DNA of 64,000 bases. It comes from Microbacterium sp. GCS4 (GTDB taxonomy: Bacteria > Actinomycetota > Actinomycetes > Actinomycetales > Microbacteriaceae). Where the stretch lies: the NCBI RefSeq assembly GCF_001262495.1, contig NZ_LGYE01000002.1, positions 610,368-674,367 of the forward strand. The letters are read 5' to 3'. Position numbers and translations under genes: made by a program. Positions 18,346 through 27,229 of this stretch are shown one piece after another. Within the stretch, counting starts at the first letter, position 1. Every line of letters starts with the position of its first letter. Below the pieces are notes generated by a model. The model was not told the DNA's origin. It saw only the letters and a program-made list of their open reading frames with translations, and ran no database searches.

Positions 18346-20903
18346 TGGCACGAGACCGTGATCGGCGTGGCGCGGTTCGCCGCGGTGTTGGCTGCCGGGT
18401 TGGTGGACGACACCACCGCGTTGCCGGGGTTGCACGAATTGTCGAAGTCGACGGTCGAGAACCCGGCTCCCGTCAGCGCCGCGAACCCGGCGGCCTTCGG
18501 CTGACCCGTGACATCGGGAACCGTGACGCCCTGTCCGTTGCTGGGGGAGATCGTCACCGTCGCGCCGCTCGGAGCCTGACCTGCGGGGTCCTGGGCCATG
18601 ATCACGTCACCGGCGGGGCCGTCGACAGCGGGGCCGACGACGACCTGGAAGTCTGCGTTCTGCAGCGTCGCGGTCGCGGTCGCGGTGTCCATGCCGACGA
18701 CGTTCGGCACGTCAGTCAGCACCTGCTTGCTGAGATTCGCGTCCGGCTGGGGGAAAGCATCTCCGCCGTAGATGCCGTTCGCCGTCCGCTGCATCGTGCG
18801 CGCGAGACTATATCGCATCTCGTTCAGGTTGAAGCCGTTTGCACGCTGACGAAGAATGCTCGCCTGTCCCTGCCAACGACCGACCCACACCGCGGTGGTC
18901 ACCTTGGTGCTGGACTCGATCATCATGGTCCCCCACGATTCGTGCGTTCCGGTCTTGCCAAGCAGAGGGGTGCCGTCGTTGGTGTTAGCCCTGTTCCCGG
19001 TTCCCCCCGAGTTCATGACTCCCTGGAGGGCGAAGGCGGCAGTGGCGGCGACCTCGGGGGAGATCACCTGCGAGCACTTGGACTCAGGCACGGGGAGTTC
19101 GTTACCCGCAGCGTCGACCACGCGGTCGATGGACTTCGGCGTGCAGTAGATGCCGTTGTTGGCGACGGTGGCATAGGCGCCGGCCATCGCGAGCGGCGAG
19201 ATGTACTTCGGGCCGAGAATGTCGTACGGCGCGGCGTTGCCGTCGGTGGTTTTTCCGCCATTGGAGAGCGTCACGCCCATGCGGTCGGCGACCGCGTTGA
19301 TGTTGCAAAGGTCGAGCTTCTCCGCCATCGCCAGATATCCGCTGTTGAGCGAGTCGGCGGTGAACTTCATCACCGTGCCGGTGTATCCGCCAGCGTTGTT
19401 ATAGTTCTGGATCTTGGTGTTGTTCCGGATGCGATCGTCGCCGCACTTGAAGTTCTGGAACACCCGGTTCGAGCCGTTCAGGGTTTCCCGCACCGAATGG
19501 CCCTCTTCCAGCCAGTCGATCAGTGTGAACAGCTTGTACGTCGAGCCCACGGAGAAACCGTTCGAGCCGCCGTGCTCCTTGTCCGTCGCGAAGACGAGGG
19601 AGCTGTACGCCTGGTCGCCCTGGATGGTCTCGCTGAACGTGGTGTTCTGGGTGATCGCCAGCACGCGCCCGGTTGTGGTCTCGAGCGAGACGCCGGCGGA
19701 GCCGAAGTACTGGTTGTCGTAGTTGCCCGGCACAGTCTCGAGCATCGCCTGCGCGCCGGCGTTCTGGATGTCGACGTTCATGGTCGAGTAGATCTTGAGG
19801 CCGCCCTGACGCAGCAGGTCGCGCCGCGCATCGGGGGTGTCGCCGAACGCCGGGTCGGTCAGGACGACCGACTTCACGTACTCGCAGAAGTAGGCGCTCC
19901 TGGCCACGTTGTTCGCGGAGACGCAGCCCTGCGTCGGCGGGGTGATGGCCGGGGTGATCGGCGTCGCCTCGGCCTCGTCGTACTGCGCCTGCGTGATCTT
20001 GCCGTCCGTGAGCATGCGGCCGAGCACGTAGTGCCGACGCTCGAGGGTCTGCGCGTAGCCGTCGGCCTCGCTGTTGTGGCCGACGCCGTCGTCGTCGGTC
20101 CAGGTGCCGTTCGGCATGTCGATGCGGTACTGGTTGGGGTTCTGCACCATGCCCGCGATGGTCGCGGCCTGCGCGATCGTGAGGTTCGCGGCGGTGGTCG
20201 AGAAGTAGTAGTTGGCGGCCGACTCGATGCCGTAGACCGTGCCGCCGAAGTTCGCGATGTTGAGGTACCCGAGGAGGATGTCGTTCTTCGAGTACTCCTT
20301 CTCGATCTGCAGCGCGTAGCGCATCTCCTGCAGTTTGCGCTCGATGCCCTTCGAGCCGGTCGCGTTGGTCGCGTCCAGCCAGCACTGACGCAGATCGTCG
20401 GAGTAGGTCTCGGATGCCGGATCGGCCTTCTGCTCGCACTCCTGGATCAGCACGTTCTTGACGTACTGCTGGGTGATGGTCGATGCGCCACGATCGCTCG
20501 TGCCGCGGAGGTTGTCGACCAGCGCCTTCGCGGTCGCACCCACGTTGACACCGCCGTGGCTGTAGTAGCCCTTGTCCTCACTCGAGAGGACTGCGTCGTA
20601 CACGACGGGGTTGATCTGCTCGAACGTCACCGGCACACGGTTCTGCTCGTAGAACGAGGCCAACTCGATGGGGTTGCCGTCGGAGCCCGTCGCGTAGATC
20701 GTCGACTGCTCCATGGGAGCGGTGACGTCGAGCTTGGCGGGGAGCTTCTCGAAGATCGTGAGAGCCTGCGAGCCGGCGATCCCCGTCATGGCGAGGACCG
20801 GGGTGACGCTGGCCGTGACGAGGAGGCCGGCGACCGCGCTCAGGCCGACGAGCCCGAGGACCCCGCCGAGCGCACCCCTCACCGTGCGATTCTTTGTAGG
20901 CAT
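18342..20903 (-). CDS. bifunctional class A penicillin-binding protein with PASTA domains
   Basis: 853 aa. One N-terminal transmembrane helix (about 10-40), then a GT51 glycosyltransferase domain with the catalytic-Glu motif SSEDKGYYSHGG (about 108) and RGASTITQQYVKN. The transpeptidase has SxxK as STYK (about 452), SxN as SLN (about 517) and KTG as KTGTH (about 649). Two C-terminal PASTA repeats (PNVVGMDTATA and PDVTGQPKAAG) follow. It polymerises and crosslinks peptidoglycan outside the membrane. PonA-like by architecture. ATG 20903 lies 6 nt after TACGAT, so it is leaderless and the upstream open frame is not used. Confidence 0.96.
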   Translation of the reverse strand: MPTKNRTVRGALGGVLGLVGLSAVAGLLVTASVTPVLAMTGIAGSQALTIFEKLPAKLDVTAPMEQSTIYATGSDGNPIELASFYEQNRVPVTFEQINPVVYDAVLSSEDKGYYSHGGVNVGATAKALVDNLRGTSDRGASTITQQYVKNVLIQECEQKADPASETYSDDLRQCWLDATNATGSKGIERKLQEMRYALQIEKEYSKNDILLGYLNIANFGGTVYGIESAANYYFSTTAANLTIAQAATIAGMVQNPNQYRIDMPNGTWTDDDGVGHNSEADGYAQTLERRHYVLGRMLTDGKITQAQYDEAEATPITPAITPPTQGCVSANNVARSAYFCEYVKSVVLTDPAFGDTPDARRDLLRQGGLKIYSTMNVDIQNAGAQAMLETVPGNYDNQYFGSAGVSLETTTGRVLAITQNTTFSETIQGDQAYSSLVFATDKEHGGSNGFSVGSTYKLFTLIDWLEEGHSVRETLNGSNRVFQNFKCGDDRIRNNTKIQNYNNAGGYTGTVMKFTADSLNSGYLAMAEKLDLCNINAVADRMGVTLSNGGKTTDGNAAPYDILGPKYISPLAMAGAYATVANNGIYCTPKSIDRVVDAAGNELPVPESKCSQVISPEVAATAAFALQGVMNSGGTGNRANTNDGTPLLGKTGTHESWGTMMIESSTKVTTAVWVGRWQGQASILRQRANGFNLNEMRYSLARTMQRTANGIYGGDAFPQPDANLSKQVLTDVPNVVGMDTATATATLQNADFQVVVGPAVDGPAGDVIMAQDPAGQAPSGATVTISPSNGQGVTVPDVTGQPKAAGFAALTGAGFSTVDFDNSCNPGNAVVSSTNPAANTAANRATPITVSCQ

Positions 20904-20909
20904 ACGCTG

Positions 20910-20915
20910 ATCGTA
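20910..20915 (-). promoter_or_regulatory. leaderless -10 box of the PBP gene
   Basis: TACGAT on the minus strand, 6 nt before ATG 20903. Confidence 0.55.
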
Positions 20916-20979
20916 GGGGAGTTCCCTGAAAAACCACCTTTGACGCATCCGTGCACGGATGCCGCGAGACAGGAGAGCC

Positions 20980-21204
20980 ATGACCACGTGGGAGTACCTC
21001 ACCACGCCGCTGCTGATCCACAACACGGCCGCGATCCTCAACAACTGGGGCAAGCAGGGCTGGGAGCTCGTGCAGGTCGTCCAGGGGCCGGAGGGCGGCC
21101 TCGTCGCCTACTTCAAGCGCCCGGTCGGCGGCGACGCCGCGGGCAATGCCGGACTTGCGGCCGCCGAGCAGGCGTCTCGCCAGTTCGAGGGAGGTGCGGC
21201 ATGA
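20980..21204 (+). CDS. small conserved protein, DUF4177-like
   Basis: 74 aa. The core WEYLTTPLLIHNTAAILNNWG then GWELVQVV resembles DUF4177-type small proteins, which have no assigned function. AGGAG (20971-20975) lies just before ATG 20980. The gene overlaps the RidA-family gene by 4 bp (ATGA), so both are translated from one message. It is divergent from the PBP across 76 bp. Confidence 0.75.
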   Translation: MTTWEYLTTPLLIHNTAAILNNWGKQGWELVQVVQGPEGGLVAYFKRPVGGDAAGNAGLAAAEQASRQFEGGAA

Positions 21205-21659
21205 GCGTCTCCGCACGCCTCGCCGAGCTCGACATCGAGCTCCCCGCCGTCGCCGCTCCGGTCGCCGCCTACGTGCCCGCCGTGGTCCGCGACGGACTCG
21301 TGTACACCTCCGGCCAGCTCCCGTTCGCCGGTGGGGCGCTGCCCACCACCGGCAAGGTGGGGGCCGAGGTCACCGCCGAGGATGCGAACGCCTACGCCCG
21401 CACGTGCGCGCTGAACGCGCTGGCTGCGGCTGCGGATGCCGCGGGTGGCGTGGACAGGATCGCCGGCGTGCTGCGGGTCGGCGGCTTCGTGGCATCCGTC
21501 CCCGAGTTCACCGGGCAGCCGGGCGTCATCAACGGCGCAAGCGTGGTGCTGGGGGAGATCTTCGGCGACGCAGGGCGTCACGTCCGCGCCGCGGTCGGCG
21601 TGCCCGTGCTCCCGCTCGACAGCCCGGTCGAGGTCGAGGTCACGTTCATCCTCGCCTGA
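21201..21659 (+). CDS. RidA/YjgF family protein
   Basis: 152 aa. The family fold is evident from VYTSGQLPF and NALAAAADAAGGVDRI, and it ends in VEVEVTFILA. RidA proteins hydrolyse reactive enamine/imine intermediates of amino-acid metabolism. This one lacks the usual C-terminal Arg motif context (xCxRxxVGxxxLP) and has AAVGVPVLPLDSPVEVEV instead, so it belongs to a subgroup with uncertain activity. It is coupled to the 74-aa gene upstream. The 3' end faces acs. Confidence 0.85.
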   Translation: MSVSARLAELDIELPAVAAPVAAYVPAVVRDGLVYTSGQLPFAGGALPTTGKVGAEVTAEDANAYARTCALNALAAAADAAGGVDRIAGVLRVGGFVASVPEFTGQPGVINGASVVLGEIFGDAGRHVRAAVGVPVLPLDSPVEVEVTFILA

Positions 21660-21680
21660 CGGTCGCCCACCCCGACGCAG

Positions 21681-21710
21681 AACGCCCCCTCCCGACCGGG
21701 AGGGGGCGTT
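21681..21710. terminator. bidirectional terminator between ridA-like gene and acs
   Basis: Perfect 13-bp stem (21681-21693 and 21698-21710) with a 4-nt loop, between two convergent stops. Confidence 0.85.
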
Positions 21711-21722
21711 CCTGCATCCGTC

Positions 21723-23690
21723 CTACTTGACCTGCGCCGAGATGATGCTCATGACGGCGGTGTCGGCCAGCGTGGTGGTGTCGCCGACCTCGCGTCCCTC
21801 GGCCACGTCGCGCAGCAGGCGGCGCATGATCTTGCCCGAGCGGGTCTTCGGCAGCTCGCCCACGATGTACACGTCGCGCGGGCGTGCGATCGCGCCGATC
21901 TGCTCGCCGACCCAGAGCCGCAGCTGCTGGGCGAGACCCGCGGGATCGTGCGCCGACAGGTAGCTCTCCTTGATGATCACGAACGCGACCACGGCCTGTC
22001 CGGTGGTCTCGTCCGAGGCGCCGACGACCGCGGCTTCGGCCGTGGCCTCGTGCGCGACGAGCGACGACTCGATCTCGGCGGTCGAGAGGCGGTGGCCTGA
22101 CACGTTCATGACGTCGTCGACCCGGCCGAGCAGCCACAGGTCCCCGTCGTCGTCGAGTCGTGCGCCGTCACCGGCGAAGTAGTAGCCCTGCTTCTCGAAC
22201 TTCTCCCAGTACGTCTCGCGATACCGCTCCGGGTCGCCCCAGATGCCGCGCAGCATGCTGGGCCACGGCTCGGTGATCACGAGCAGCCCGCCGTTGCCGT
22301 TGCCGACCTCGACGCCGGACTCGTCGACCACGTCGATCGAGATCCCGGGGAGCGGCACCTGGGCGGAGCCCGGCTTGGTGGCGGTGACTCCGGGGAGCGC
22401 CGAGACCATGATCGCCCCGGTCTCGGTCTGCCACCATGTGTCGACGATCGGGGTCGTGCCGGCACCGATCACGTCGCGGTACCAGATCCATGCCTCCGGG
22501 TTGATGGGTTCGCCCACCGAGCCGAGCAGACGCAGCGACGAGAGGTCGAACTTCTGCGGCACGCTGCGGCCGATCTTCATGAACGAGCGGATGGCGGTCG
22601 GCGCCGTGTAGAAGATCGAGACCTTGTACTTCTCGATGATCTCCCACCAGCGGCCGGGATGCGGGGAGTCGGGCGTGCCCTCGTAGATGACCTGGGTCGC
22701 ACCGTTGGCGAGCGGCCCGTAGGTCACGTAGCTGTGGCCGGTGATCCAGCCGATGTCGGCGGTGCACCAGTACACGTCGGTCTCGGGATGCAGGTCGAAC
22801 ACGTACTTGTGCGAGTAGGCGGCCTGCGTGAGGTAGCCGCCGGACGTGTGCAGGATGCCCTTCGGCTTCCCGGTCGTGCCGGATGTGTAGAGGATGAACA
22901 GCGGGTTCTCGGCGGGGAACGCCTGCGCCTCGTGCTCGGCGGACGCCGCGGGCACGACGTCGTGCCACCAGAGGTCGCGCTCGTCGTCCCAGTCCACCTC
23001 GTTGCCTCCGCGCTTGACCACGAGGACATGCTCGACGGTCTGCTGCTCGCCCTCGCCACGGTCGGACAGGGCCTGGTCGACCGCGGGCTTGAGCGCCGAG
23101 ACCTTGCCCTTGCGGTACCCGCCGTCGGCGGTGATGACGAGCTTCGCGCCGGCGTCGTCGATGCGCGCCCGGAGGCTGTCGGCGCTGAAGCCGCCGAACA
23201 CGACCGAGTGGATCGCGCCGACGCGGGCGACCGCGAGCATCGAGGCCACGGCCTCGGGGATCATCGGCAGGTAGATCGCGACGCGGTCGCCGTGGCCGAC
23301 GCCGAGGCCCTCGAGCACGTTCGCGACCCGCTTGACCTCCTCGGTGAGCTCGGCGTAGGTGATGCTTCGCGAGTCGCCGGGCTCGCCCTCCCAGTGCAGG
23401 GCGACACGGTCGCCGTTGCCGGCCTCGACGTGCCGGTCGAGGCAGTTGTACGCGACGTTGAGCTCGCCGTCGTCGAACCACTTCGCGAAGGGCGGGGTCG
23501 ACCAGTCGAGCGTGCGCGTGAAGGGCGTGCTCCAGGTGAGGAGTTCGCGCGACTGCTCCGCCCAGAAGTCCAGGCGGTCGGCGGCGGCCCGCTCGTACAG
23601 CTCCGGCGAGGAGACGGACTGGGCGACGAACTCGTCGGACGGCGGGAATCTGCGGGTCTCGTCGAGGAGATGGTCGATCTGGCTGCTCAT
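21723..23690 (-). CDS. acs: acetyl-CoA synthetase
   Basis: 655 aa, full length. Converts acetate + ATP + CoA to acetyl-CoA through acetyl-AMP. Motifs: N-terminal ACAS domain (WSTPFTRTLDWSTPPFAKWF), AMP-binding P-loop YTSGTTGKPKG, WWQTETG, and the C-terminal PKTRSGKIMRR whose Lys (about 620) is the residue acetylated in other bacteria. ATG 23690 is preceded by AAAGGAG. It complements low-affinity AckA at the left edge for acetate use. It faces the ridA-like gene across a shared terminator. Confidence 0.97.
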   Translation of the reverse strand: MSSQIDHLLDETRRFPPSDEFVAQSVSSPELYERAAADRLDFWAEQSRELLTWSTPFTRTLDWSTPPFAKWFDDGELNVAYNCLDRHVEAGNGDRVALHWEGEPGDSRSITYAELTEEVKRVANVLEGLGVGHGDRVAIYLPMIPEAVASMLAVARVGAIHSVVFGGFSADSLRARIDDAGAKLVITADGGYRKGKVSALKPAVDQALSDRGEGEQQTVEHVLVVKRGGNEVDWDDERDLWWHDVVPAASAEHEAQAFPAENPLFILYTSGTTGKPKGILHTSGGYLTQAAYSHKYVFDLHPETDVYWCTADIGWITGHSYVTYGPLANGATQVIYEGTPDSPHPGRWWEIIEKYKVSIFYTAPTAIRSFMKIGRSVPQKFDLSSLRLLGSVGEPINPEAWIWYRDVIGAGTTPIVDTWWQTETGAIMVSALPGVTATKPGSAQVPLPGISIDVVDESGVEVGNGNGGLLVITEPWPSMLRGIWGDPERYRETYWEKFEKQGYYFAGDGARLDDDGDLWLLGRVDDVMNVSGHRLSTAEIESSLVAHEATAEAAVVGASDETTGQAVVAFVIIKESYLSAHDPAGLAQQLRLWVGEQIGAIARPRDVYIVGELPKTRSGKIMRRLLRDVAEGREVGDTTTLADTAVMSIISAQVK

Positions 23691-24104
23691 CGGCAGGCGC
23701 TCCTTTGCGGCATGGCGGGGTCGTGCGGGCGCGATCGGGCGGGTGACCCGGTCTCGTGAGGGCGAATCTAGTAGGGGTGGAGGGCACCCAGTACTGCCGG
23801 AAGTCGGTAGTGCGCAGGGTTTTGTCAGGACGGCTGCCACCCGTACACTCGACGACAGCCGAATTCTTCATTCCGGCCTCGGCGCGCCCGATTCCCCCGA
23901 CAGGGCCGCCCTGGGCGGCATCCCATTCCCCCCGTGAGATGCCGCCCTTCTCCGTATCCGGCCTTCTTCTCCTTGTCGGGGGCGGACTTCCGGTGCGTTT
24001 CATCTCTCCTGCACGGATGCCGTCCACGAGGCGTTCTGCACAGCCGCCGGCGATGCGCGTCGAGGGGAGACCCCGGCGGCGGATCCCGTGCGTACCGTCG
24101 GGGC
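23691..24104. other. 414-bp intergenic region between divergent acs and tad genes
   Basis: No credible gene. A frame open from 23934 extends the tad ATPase by 57 codons but is Arg/Ser-rich and has no SD. It holds both divergent promoters: the tad side has TACCGT (24093-24098); no convincing acs -10/-35 pair was found. A short GC hairpin lies near 23902-23918. Confidence 0.6.
24093..24098 (+). promoter_or_regulatory. leaderless -10 box of the tad operon
   Basis: TACCGT, 6 nt before ATG 24105. No SD. Confidence 0.5.
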
Positions 24105-25100
24105 ATGAGCGAACCTTTCGTCATCGAACCCCGGGTCCGGGAGGGCCTCGACGATCGTGGCGCGCTCGAGCTCGACCCCGCCTTCGGTCCTCTCGCCATG
24201 CACTGCGCCGACGACGAGGTGACGGACGTGTTCGTGAACGGCACGACGGGCCTGTTCGTCGACCGAGGGCACGGGGCGCAGCCCGTCGCGGGATGGCGAG
24301 CGTCCGAGCGTGAGGTGAGGGACCTCGCCGTCGCGCTCATCGCACTCGGCGGACGGCATCTCGACGATCAGGCGCCGTGCGTCGACGTGCGACTCGTCTC
24401 CGGGATCCGCGTGCACGCCGTGCTCGCCCCCGTCGCCGCATCGGGTACCGCGCTGTCGATCCGCATCCCGCGGGTGCGCGCGGCCGATCTCGAGGCGCTC
24501 GCCGCTCTCGGAGCGTTCGACGCCCGACAGCACGGCCGCCTGCGCGACATCGTGGAGCGCCGGACCAACGTCCTCATCTCGGGAGGGACCGGGACCGGGA
24601 AGACCACGCTGCTGTCGGCATTGCTGACCGCGGCGCCCGACTCCGAGCGGGTCGTCACGATCGAGGACGTCGCCGAGCTCCGGCCGCGGCATCCGCATCA
24701 CGTGGCCTTGGAGGCCCGACAGCCCAACCTCGAAGGCGCCGGCGGGATCAGCCTCGCCCGGCTCGTGCGCGAATCGTTGCGGATGCGGCCTGATCGACTG
24801 GTCGTCGGGGAGTGCCGCGGCGAGGAGGTGCGCGAGCTCCTCAGCGCGCTCAACACGGGGCATGACGGGGGAGCGGGGACCCTGCACGCGAGCGGCCTGT
24901 ACGACGTGCCCGCACGGTTGGAAGCGCTCGGCGCCCTCGCCGGCCTCGATGCGACCGCGCTCGCGCGGCAGGCGGTGAGCGCGTTCGGCATCGTGCTGCA
25001 CCTCGACAGAGCGCCCGACGGCCGTCGTCGAATCGCGTGTGCGGGGACCCTTCAGCTATCGCGCGATCGTCTGGCTGTGGAGGAGGTGCAGGGATGGTGA
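24105..25100 (+). CDS. tadA: TadA/CpaF-type secretion ATPase
   Basis: 331 aa. Type II/IV secretion hexameric ATPase: N-terminal domain, Walker A GGTGTGKTT (about 161-169), Asp box TIEDVAELR, Walker B LRMRPDRLVVGECRGEE, and His box NTGHDGGAGTLHA. It powers assembly of Flp/tad pili or a pseudopilus at the inner membrane face. The length fits the short actinobacterial form (Rv3659c type). It overlaps the next gene by 7 bp. The usual upstream TadZ/Ssd-like gene is absent here. Confidence 0.92.
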   Translation: MSEPFVIEPRVREGLDDRGALELDPAFGPLAMHCADDEVTDVFVNGTTGLFVDRGHGAQPVAGWRASEREVRDLAVALIALGGRHLDDQAPCVDVRLVSGIRVHAVLAPVAASGTALSIRIPRVRAADLEALAALGAFDARQHGRLRDIVERRTNVLISGGTGTGKTTLLSALLTAAPDSERVVTIEDVAELRPRHPHHVALEARQPNLEGAGGISLARLVRESLRMRPDRLVVGECRGEEVRELLSALNTGHDGGAGTLHASGLYDVPARLEALGALAGLDATALARQAVSAFGIVLHLDRAPDGRRRIACAGTLQLSRDRLAVEEVQGW

Positions 25101-25996
25101 GGGCATCGCCCGCGCCGACGACCGAGGTCTCGGATGCCGCGGACACCGTGCAGACCCTCGCAGTGCTGCTGCAGGCGGGGGCCGCGCCGACGGTGGCATG
25201 GCGCCATCTCTCCGACGTCGGCGACCGGACCGCCGCGGCGATCGTGAGCACGGTCGATCGCGGCGCCACGCTGGTCGGTGCGATCGAGGCGCAGAAGGGA
25301 GCCTGGTGCGATGTCGCGGCTGCGTGGGAGATCGCGAGCGTGGTCGGGGCACCGCTCGCCGACGTGCTGCGCTCGATCGCCGGCTCGCTGCGCGACGCGG
25401 CGACAGCGGCGGACGACGTGCGGATCGCGCTCGCGGAGCCCGCCGGGACCGCGCGGATGCTGCTCTGGATGCCCCTGGCCGGACTTCTGCTCGGTTTCGC
25501 GTTCGGCTTCGACACGGTCGGCGTGATCCTCGGCACTCCGGCCGGCGGGGCGTGCGTCGTGCTCGGCCTCCTGTTCGTGTTCGCCGCACGGCTCTGGACA
25601 TCTCGGCTGCTGCGGCGCGCACAACCGGAACCGGGCACCCCGGGGCTGCGGTCCGAGCTGGTCGCGGTCGCGCTGTCGGGCGGTGTCTCGATCGAACGAG
25701 CGCTGGCCCTCGTCGCAGACGTCAGTGCGTCGCTCCCTGCCGACGCCCACCACGACGAGCGGCTGCGCTCGGTCCTCGAGCTGTCGCGCGCAGCAGGGGT
25801 TCCCGCCGTCGAGCTGCTCCGCGCGACCGCGGCGCACGAGCACCACGCGGCGCGTGTGCAGGGACGGCTCAGAGCTGCGGCCCTGTCGACGCGGCTCCTC
25901 GTGCCGCTCGGCGTGTGCACGCTGCCGGCCTTCCTCCTCCTCGGCGTCGCTCCGCTGCTGCTGAGCGTCCTGGGATCCACTCCGCTGCCGATCTGA
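25094..25996 (+). CDS. tadB: TadB/TadC-like type II secretion F-domain membrane protein
   Basis: 300 aa. Two GspF-like helical halves flank a central hydrophobic pair (about 115-170: LLWMPLAGLLLGFAFGF then VVLGLLFVFAARL). A C-terminal segment, LGVCTLPAFLLLGVAPLLLSVLG, completes the membrane platform. ATG 25094 overlaps the tadA stop and has GGAGGTGCAGGG before it. In many tad loci TadB and TadC are separate genes. Here one gene has two F-type blocks, as in Rv3657c/3658c-like clusters where they are fused or reduced. Confidence 0.85.
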   Translation: MVRASPAPTTEVSDAADTVQTLAVLLQAGAAPTVAWRHLSDVGDRTAAAIVSTVDRGATLVGAIEAQKGAWCDVAAAWEIASVVGAPLADVLRSIAGSLRDAATAADDVRIALAEPAGTARMLLWMPLAGLLLGFAFGFDTVGVILGTPAGGACVVLGLLFVFAARLWTSRLLRRAQPEPGTPGLRSELVAVALSGGVSIERALALVADVSASLPADAHHDERLRSVLELSRAAGVPAVELLRATAAHEHHAARVQGRLRAAALSTRLLVPLGVCTLPAFLLLGVAPLLLSVLGSTPLPI

Positions 25997-26065
25997 CGAC
26001 ACCGCCGGGCTTCAGACCCCATTCGGACGCCTTCGCGTCCCCGACACAGAGAGTAAGGACACACC

Positions 26066-26428
26066 ATGATCACCGCACACACGACGACCGCTGCGCCTAG
26101 GATGACCGCTGCGCCCAGGATGGCTACTCCGCACAGGATGGCCACTCCGCACAGGATGACCGCGGAGAACAGGACGGCGGCCGCGACCGGGGGAGGCGGC
26201 GCGACCACCAGAACGACCATGAGCTGCTCGGCTGGTGCTCTTCCGAGCCTCACGCGCCGACGCGCCGCCGACCTCTTCGGCGACGAGAGCGGCGCGGCCA
26301 CCGCCGAGTACGCGATCACCACCATGGCTGCCGTGGCGTTCGCGGGGTTGCTCGTGGTCATCATGAGGTCCGACGAGGTGCGCGGGATACTCACCGATCT
26401 CGTGCGGCGCGCGCTCACGGTGTCGTGA
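26066..26428 (+). CDS. DUF4244 small membrane protein (Flp/pilin-like) with repeat-expanded N-terminus
   Basis: 120 aa. The C-terminal half (from about 72) is DUF4244: DESGAATAEYAITTMAAVAFAG followed by a membrane helix, with the G-x4-E-Y pattern of a class IV-type prepilin. This is the probable pilin or pseudopilin of the locus. The first 50 residues are unusual, built from TAAPRM/ATPHRM units encoded by 18-bp tandem repeats. AAGGA 6 nt before ATG 26066 supports this start. An internal ATG at 26219 would remove the repeats but lacks a well-spaced SD. Confidence 0.8.
   Translation: MITAHTTTAAPRMTAAPRMATPHRMATPHRMTAENRTAAATGGGGATTRTTMSCSAGALPSLTRRRAADLFGDESGAATAEYAITTMAAVAFAGLLVVIMRSDEVRGILTDLVRRALTVS
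26088..26177 (+). repeat. 18-bp tandem repeat, nearly five units, inside DUF4244 gene
   Basis: Units start at 26088, 26106, 26124, 26142 and 26160 (the last degenerate). All keep an AGGATG core and the reading frame, adding six residues per unit. Confidence 0.85.
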
Positions 26429-26799
26429 TGAGTGCACGACACCGCCACCGTCGGTCGCGCCGACATCCCCTTTCCGACGACCGCGGTTCGGCCGCCGCCG
26501 AACTCGCGCTCGCGCTCCCGGCCGTCGTGCTCACCCTCCTGCTCGGGGTCGGCGCGCTGAATGCGGCGGCACGCCAGGTGGCTCTTCAGGACGCCGCGTC
26601 CGATGCGGCGCGACTGCTCGGACGAGGTGAGGATGCCGGCGCAGCGGAGGCCGCGGTGTCCGCCGCGGCTCCCGGCGCCTCGTTGTCGAGTCGGGTGTCC
26701 GGCGACACGGTGTGCGCCACAGCTCGCGCCGATGCGGCCGTGGTCCTGCTGCGGGTCACACTGCAGGCGTCGAGCTGCGCGCTCGACGGCGGGCGGTGA
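26428..26799 (+). CDS. tadE: TadE-like pseudopilin
   Basis: 123 aa. N-terminal basic stretch, then DDRGSAAAELALALPAVVLTLLLGVGAL, the TadE signature: a Glu five residues into a hydrophobic helix. The soluble tail has two Cys (VCATA, SSCAL), possibly a disulfide outside. ATG 26428 shares a base with the upstream TGA; GTG 26425 is an equally placed alternative. TadE proteins are minor pilins processed by TadV, which is not in the window. Confidence 0.82.
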   Translation: MSARHRHRRSRRHPLSDDRGSAAAELALALPAVVLTLLLGVGALNAAARQVALQDAASDAARLLGRGEDAGAAEAAVSAAAPGASLSSRVSGDTVCATARADAAVVLLRVTLQASSCALDGGR

Positions 26800-26802
26800 C
26801 CC

Positions 26803-27132
26803 GTGGCGGGCACAGCGCTCTCCGCGGGTGTGCTCGCAGTCGTCGCCGCGCTCGCGCTGGGCCTGGCTGCCGCAGGCGGAGCGGCGGTCACGGCGCAGCG
26901 CGCCGCGGGTGCGGCCGATGCGGCTGCGCTCGCCGCAGCGGATGCGGCGAGCGGGGCGATCCCGACGGTCGACACCCCGTGCGGCCTCGCTGCGCGCGTC
27001 GCCGCGGCCTCCCACACGCGCCTCATGGAATGCACCGTGACCGGCCTCGTGGCGACCGTGCGTGTCCAGGCGGCGTACGCTGGACTCGCCGCCGTCTCCC
27101 GAGCCCGCGCCGGGCCGCCCGAGGACAGATGA
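26803..27132 (+). CDS. TadE/TadG-like protein (Rv3654c-like secretion-neighbourhood family)
   Basis: 109 aa, very Ala-rich. A hydrophobic N-terminal helix (ALSAGVLAVVAALALGLAAAGG) is followed by TAQRAAGAADAAALAAADAA, the conserved motif of the small TadE-like proteins found at the end of actinobacterial tad clusters. Two Cys (about C58 and C75) could pair. GTG 26803 follows the tadE stop by 3 bp. Exported and membrane-tethered by prediction. Exact role in pilus assembly unknown. Confidence 0.78.
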   Translation: MAGTALSAGVLAVVAALALGLAAAGGAAVTAQRAAGAADAAALAAADAASGAIPTVDTPCGLAARVAAASHTRLMECTVTGLVATVRVQAAYAGLAAVSRARAGPPEDR

Positions 27133-27229
27133 CGGCGGCGCGAAGCGCTGTCCCGCTCCCCGTGGGCCGCCGCTGTGACCAACCCATCACAGCGGTGTGT
27201 ATGGTGTGCTTCGAAGAAAGGATGCTCCC

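Noticed and set aside
18942..21659. 905-aa plus-strand frame opposite the PBP and ending in RidA
   Set aside because: Only the last 152 residues are a real protein (RidA, starting at 21201); the rest is antisense to the PBP.
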